DNA of 12,899 nucleotides from Acholeplasmatales bacterium (GTDB lineage: Bacteria; Bacillota_I; Bacilli_A; Acholeplasmatales; Anaeroplasmataceae): NCBI GenBank assembly GCA_016288675.1, contig JAEELC010000155.1, positions 1 to 12,899 on the forward strand, written 5' to 3'. This document shows positions 12,601 to 12,899 of the stretch, piece by piece (the first letter of the stretch is position 1; every line of letters starts with the position of its first letter). Under the pieces are notes generated by a model. That model was not told the origin of the DNA. It made no database searches and saw nothing but the letters and a program-made list of their open reading frames with translations. The position numbers and the translations under genes were made by a program.

Positions 12601-12899
12601 GTATTATCATTTAATAAATAATACTTATTATCAACTACAAAGCTTTCAGTTTCACTTGCGATATAGTAATTATCATTACTAATTGTAAATGCCAAACTGT
12701 AAGAATCATCATCATTAATATAATATGATTTACCAGCTTCAAATGAAGTAGCTTCCACATATTCATCATTAATTAATTCAAAGTAAGTAACATTTAAGAT
12801 GTCAAATGCCTTATTATAATTATTACCAGTTAATGTGTAATATGAATATCCTTTAGAGAATGATGTAGCAAGTCTAACTTGATAATAAGTCGTATTTAC
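1..12899 (-). CDS. Giant BspA-like leucine-rich repeat (LRR_5) protein, interior fragment open at both ends
   Basis: One minus-strand frame, with codons starting at 12899, is open for 4,299 codons and leaves two bases over at the window start. About 107 repeats of the LRR_5 type (strand, IP, turn, IG.YAF, short helix) and 13 FGYIFG modules all fall in this frame, which confirms it across the whole length. BspA-like proteins are generally extracellular or surface-exposed and several are adhesins; that role is inferred here, not shown. No start codon with a ribosome binding site, signal peptide, transmembrane segment, LPXTG motif or other anchor is visible, so the termini lie outside. Internal Met codons are mostly part of YMF or FMN motifs and are not starts. 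Trp is TGG; no in-frame TGA, TAA or TAG was found. Even this fragment is far longer than typical BspA-like proteins. The exact ligand and host are unknown. Confidence 0.95.
606..833 (-). repeat. FGYIFG module M13, close to consensus (76 residues)
   Basis: It runs from IELPFVG through LFGYIFG to SYGAFMN (residues 4023-4098). Spacing from YIFG to the Gln of AVQNY is the minimal 12, and YIPESL and VIITND follow. With M8 it is the cleanest copy and a good query for the module. Confidence 0.9.
834..1115 (-). repeat. LRR_5 run between M12 and M13, about 4 repeats
   Basis: Residues 3929-4022 carry GRYAF, DNSAF, GVKQF and GYAAF. GVKQF (near 930) has the short 13-residue spacing with Gln in the Met position. 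GYAAF precedes M13. Confidence 0.86.
1116..1418 (-). repeat. FGYIFG module M12, with a Pro/Glu linker (101 residues)
   Basis: It runs from ISVPFLG through LSGYIFG to HGGFMN (residues 3828-3928). A Tyr/Lys-rich expansion sits before the signature. Spacing from YIFG to the Gln of VRQCS is the minimal 12. Next comes a unique DEPAPGEEEVNP linker (near 1210-1255), then FYVPEKL. Such Pro/Glu stretches resemble interdomain linkers of Gram-positive surface proteins. Confidence 0.86.
1419..2048 (-). repeat. LRR_5 run between M11 and M12, about 7 repeats
   Basis: Residues 3618-3827 carry NNAF, GAKAF, GNYAF, GDYMF, GRNAF, SEQMF and KGAF. Two are short repeats (GDYMF near 1755 and SEQMF near 1525). Between GRNAF and SEQMF lies a charged, non-canonical stretch near 1560-1670 (HSNEEFENIRKEKNG and onward). 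Confidence 0.85.
2049..2306 (-). repeat. FGYIFG module M11 (86 residues)
   Basis: It runs from ITLPFVG through LFGYIFG to GSYAFQN (residues 3532-3617). The loop is 29 residues, acidic and polar, to the Gln of LVEQNS. FYIPSSL and ITLTDE are canonical. The closing anchor has reverted to an ordinary LRR YAF. Confidence 0.88.
2307..2756 (-). repeat. LRR_5 run between M10 and M11, about 6 repeats
   Basis: Residues 3382-3531 carry KDHAF, GAYAF, NNTF, TAAF, NDYAF and GYAAF. This is one of the most regular runs, nearly all 23-residue repeats with canonical IP turns. GYAAF precedes M11. Confidence 0.88.
2757..3197 (-). repeat. FGYIFG module M10, with a helical insertion (147 residues)
   Basis: It runs from LTIPFIG through LFGYIFG to GYGACMN (residues 3235-3381). 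There are 88 residues between YIFG and the Gln of TVQTY, against 12 in the minimal copies. FYVPTTL follows, and the closing motif has Cys in place of Phe. Confidence 0.88.
2889..3122 (-). other. Ala/Glu/Arg-rich helical insertion inside M10 (residues 3260-3337)
   Basis: These 78 residues contrast with the Asn/Thr/Ile-rich LRRs: many Ala, Glu, Arg, few Gly, and a single Pro in AEDPELEN that would divide two helices. The first part repeats an aromatic-Arg-Ala motif three times (YRA, FRA, FRA) in a short charged stretch. The second part (NALRNLVNRYLQEAQT and onward) is amphipathic and may form a coiled coil. It ends in a basic RRSTRAS segment. No family is recognised. The secondary structure is judged from composition only. 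Confidence 0.7.
3198..3788 (-). repeat. LRR_5 run between M9 and M10, about 7 repeats
   Basis: Residues 3038-3234 carry CDYAF, GNYAF, GKYIF, GEYMF, LPHAF, GEYMF and GYAAL. The two YMF repeats (near 3465 and 3315) are the short type. GYAAL is the variant of the GYAAF anchor preceding M10. Confidence 0.86.
3789..4088 (-). repeat. FGYIFG module M9 (100 residues)
   Basis: It runs from LTIPFVG through LFGYIFG to GFGAFIN (residues 2938-3037). After YIFG comes an acidic stretch (NDEAETEE), then AISKY, where Ser-Lys replaces the conserved Gln position. A second expansion, about 20 residues around DYEDFLGYDVASARQ, precedes YIPLSL. Confidence 0.86.
4089..4472 (-). repeat. LRR_5 run between M8 and M9, about 5 repeats
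   Basis: Residues 2810-2937 carry SDYAF, GKYSF, GSYAF, SDHMF and GYAAF. SDHMF (near 4185) is a short repeat. The second has a DEENGNR extension. GYAAF sits immediately before M9. Confidence 0.86.
4473..4715 (-). repeat. FGYIFG module M8 (81 residues)
   Basis: It runs from ITIPFAG through LFGYIFG to GYGAFMN (residues 2729-2809). YIFG to the Gln of VVQRF is the minimal 12 residues. FYIPASL is intact. The following strand is INLVINDT, with Asn before Asp. Confidence 0.88.
4716..5435 (-). repeat. LRR_5 run between M7 and M8, about 9 repeats
   Basis: Residues 2489-2728 contain three short-type repeats: SDYEF near 5095 (Glu in the Met position), GEYMF near 4960 and GNYMF near 4830. The second repeat carries a long Tyr/Asn/Asp-rich extension near 5240-5345. 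The run ends in a GYGAF anchor directly before M8. Confidence 0.86.
5436..5708 (-). repeat. FGYIFG module M7 (91 residues)
   Basis: It runs from LSLPFVG through LFGYIFG to GYGALSH (residues 2398-2488). The loop is 32 residues to the Gln of VTQYY and contains a NADGSYDY turn. YNIPVKL and LTITDE follow. GAF is GAL here. Confidence 0.87.
5709..6023 (-). repeat. LRR_5 run between M6 and M7, about 4 repeats
   Basis: Residues 2293-2397 carry anchors QDNAF, GAHAF, DDYAF and GKGVL. The third repeat has a DETTGKTN extension between strand and anchor, one of a class of Asp/Gly/Asn hairpin-like insertions in this protein. Confidence 0.85.
6024..6248 (-). repeat. FGYIFG module M6 (75 residues)
   Basis: It runs from LVVPFAG through LFGYIFG to SYSSFNQ (residues 2218-2292) and is the shortest copy. 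There are 14 residues between YIFG and the Gln of VKQKY. YYIPKGL and VTIVDE are well preserved, while the closing GAF is changed to SSF. Confidence 0.88.
6249..7334 (-). repeat. LRR_5 run between M5 and M6, about 14 repeats
   Basis: This is the longest run between modules (residues 1856-2217). It holds three YMF anchors: GQYMF near 6935, GNYMF near 6800 and GNYMF near 6650. The one near 6800 is the exception to the short-repeat rule because it keeps the full 15-residue strand-to-Phe distance. Extensions occur near 7205-7240 (Asp/Thr/Pro, with a TGG Trp) and near 7060-7090. Confidence 0.87.
7335..7568 (-). repeat. FGYIFG module M5, most divergent copy (78 residues)
   Basis: It runs from MTVPFIG to GVDAVRN (residues 1778-1855). 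The signature is degraded to VLGYFFS and the closing YGAF is replaced by VDAV. The Gln-rich loop (SSQILTSQQLTQNQ) is 26 residues to the conserved Gln. LIPKSL and LYITD remain clear, so the identity as a module is safe. Confidence 0.8.
7569..7928 (-). repeat. LRR_5 run between M4 and M5, about 4 repeats
   Basis: Residues 1658-1777 carry anchors YAYAF, GAYAF, GDYAF and GQSIF. The second repeat has a DENGNYKNE hairpin-like extension before its IGLPDSI strand, and the fourth is preceded by an acidic/basic NNEDDHIRS segment. Confidence 0.85.
7929..8171 (-). repeat. FGYIFG module M4 (81 residues)
   Basis: It runs from LTLPFIG to PYGAFSN (residues 1577-1657). The signature reads VFGTLFG, with Tyr-Ile replaced by Thr-Leu. 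Spacing to the Gln of ATQVY is the minimal 12. YIPKSL and VIIHD follow, with His-Asp where most copies have Asp-Glu. Confidence 0.87.
8172..8327 (-). repeat. LRR_5 run between M3 and M4, only 2 repeats
   Basis: This is the shortest linker between modules (52 residues, 1525-1576). It has one NVTF anchor and one degenerate anchor, TDIL, leading straight into the next LPFIG. M3 and M4 are therefore nearly adjacent. Confidence 0.85.
8328..8579 (-). repeat. FGYIFG module M3 (84 residues)
   Basis: It runs from MTIPFIG through VFGYIFG to ARGAFQN (residues 1441-1524). The loop after YIFG is 25 residues to the Gln of TYQAY and looks helical and charged (around DDAETRNLLQ). YIPxSL appears as YIPIAL, followed by VVITDE. 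Confidence 0.88.
8580..9515 (-). repeat. LRR_5 run between M2 and M3, about 11 repeats
   Basis: Residues 1129-1440 include YAF anchors, histidine variants GNHTF and GVHTF, and two short YMF repeats (SSYMF near 9055 and GRYMF near 8815). An irregular stretch near 8880-9050, with Gly, Asp, Asn and Tyr, separates the two YMF repeats and is the least repeat-like part of this run. Confidence 0.85.
9516..9743 (-). repeat. FGYIFG module M2 (76 residues)
   Basis: It runs from ITLPFIG through LFGYIFG to SYGAFMN (residues 1053-1128). There are exactly 12 residues between YIFG and the Gln of TQYY, the minimal spacing. The YIPxSL strand is not recognisable; a Thr-rich stretch ending in TTLKDVDIFDE takes its place. 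Confidence 0.88.
9744..10169 (-). repeat. LRR_5 run between M1 and M2, about 5 repeats
   Basis: Residues 911-1052 contain anchors DPYAF, GEFAF, GNRSF, GTYAF and NGGAF. The first repeat has a Ser/Thr/Asp-rich extension between its strand and its anchor, and the second is extended by a segment around YNTSTPVVNS. Confidence 0.85.
10170..10733 (-). repeat. FGYIFG module M1, with a long Thr/Tyr-rich insertion (188 residues)
   Basis: The module starts with LVLPFIG and ends with SYGAFMN (residues 723-910). The signature is divergent, LLTYIFG, and the usual YIPxSL is replaced by a stretch around SKHLKTV. It is the longest of the 13 copies because the loop after YIFG holds about 130 residues before the THYY position that aligns with the conserved QxY. 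Confidence 0.85.
10230..10661 (-). other. Beta-rich Thr/Tyr insertion inside M1 (residues 747-890)
   Basis: These 144 residues do not fit the LRR pattern. The first half is polar and partly helical in character (around EDLMDKYLAQ). The second half alternates Thr/Ile/Val in a strand-like way (NITTVTITITSTHS) and carries Tyr pairs in DDYYTVV, HSYYPEN, DDYYPVG and THYYSSG. I do not recognise a family. The Tyr pairs resemble those of the N-terminal region, which may reflect common origin or just convergent composition. Confidence 0.6.
10734..12524 (-). repeat. LRR_5 array 1, about 23 repeats without modules
   Basis: Residues 126-722 form the longest uninterrupted LRR run. It opens with a GKYMF anchor at residues 126-130 and closes with SGAF just before module M1. 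Most repeats are 23 residues with YAF, YSF or GAF anchors. YMF-type short repeats occur near 11050, 11680 and 12190. Two loop expansions stand out: a Gly/Thr/Asn-rich one near 11740-11810 before LGNYIF, and an acidic one near 10870-10910. No FGYIFG module occurs here, in contrast to everything C-terminal of it. Confidence 0.9.
12525..12899 (-). repeat. N-terminal Tyr-Tyr repeat region, residues 1-125 of the visible frame
   Basis: This stretch is not LRR. Tyr pairs (one is Tyr-Phe) occur at residues 5-6, 20-21, 39-40, 59-60, 78-79, 93-94 and 113-114, so spacing alternates around 15 and 19-20 residues and a unit is about 34-39 residues. Two units share ATSF..G.SYY (residues 11-21 and 50-60). 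Predicted structure is short beta strands joined by Asn/Asp turns. Comparable YY repeats occur in surface proteins of Firmicutes, but I cannot assign a named family. The region continues upstream of the window, so the number of units is unknown. It may act as a stalk or spacer before the LRR solenoid; that is inference. Confidence 0.7.

Noticed and set aside
1-12899. Possible CRISPR array or satellite-type DNA because of many recurring short motifs
   Set aside because: Repeat units are degenerate at DNA level, have no constant spacer, keep the reading frame and translate to LRR_5 repeats.
1-12899. Internal Met codons as possible starts of smaller genes
   Set aside because: They fall within YMF and FMN motifs or within repeats, no stop codon separates any segment, and no intergenic gap exists.
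1-12899. Origin from a eukaryote such as Trichomonas, which also has AT-rich BspA-like genes
   Set aside because: I cannot fully exclude it, but the FGYIFG module and the Pro/Glu linker fit Bacillota-type proteins as I recall them. A database search would decide.

Overview
The whole window is the interior of one giant gene read on the minus strand. The minus frame whose first codon begins at 12899 stays open to base 1: 4,299 codons with no stop, roughly 470 kDa, with neither the start codon nor the stop codon inside the window. No second gene, RNA gene, promoter, ribosome binding site or terminator is visible. The short plus-strand and off-frame reading frames are antisense shadows of the repeats.

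The product is a BspA-like leucine-rich repeat protein (LRR_5 type, consensus L..I.IP..V..IG.YAF.nn.s). Reading from the N-terminal side (high coordinates) to the C-terminal side, I see: about 125 residues of Tyr-Tyr repeats (12525-12899); an uninterrupted array of about 23 LRRs (10734-12524); then a series in which LRR runs of very unequal length (2 to 14 repeats) alternate with 13 copies of a non-LRR module, here called M1 to M13. Each module runs LPFxG, then LFGYIFG, then VxQxY, then YIPxSL, then VxIxDE, then YGAFMN. I count about 107 ordinary LRRs plus the 13 modules. The frame is still open in an LRR run at base 1.

Three layers of structure go beyond a plain LRR annotation. First, the FGYIFG module recurs 13 times with one loop that tolerates insertions: five copies have exactly 12 residues between YIFG and the conserved Gln, whereas M10 carries 78 extra-looking Ala/Glu/Arg-rich, predicted helical residues there and M1 carries about 118 extra Thr/Tyr-rich residues. 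Second, LRRs come in two lengths that follow the anchor residue: YAF repeats have 15 residues from strand to Phe, whereas YMF repeats have 13. Third, Tyr-Tyr repeats form the N-terminal region and similar dipeptides reappear in the M1 insertion.

The DNA is AT-rich, with Leu mostly TTA, Arg mostly AGA, and Trp encoded by TGG. Together with the FGYIFG module, which I recall from BspA-like proteins of gut Bacillota, this suggests an uncultured, AT-rich, host-associated Bacillota or Mycoplasmatota relative. That placement is inference. A surface or secreted role in adhesion is likewise inferred from the family; the signal peptide and any cell-wall anchor would lie outside the window.
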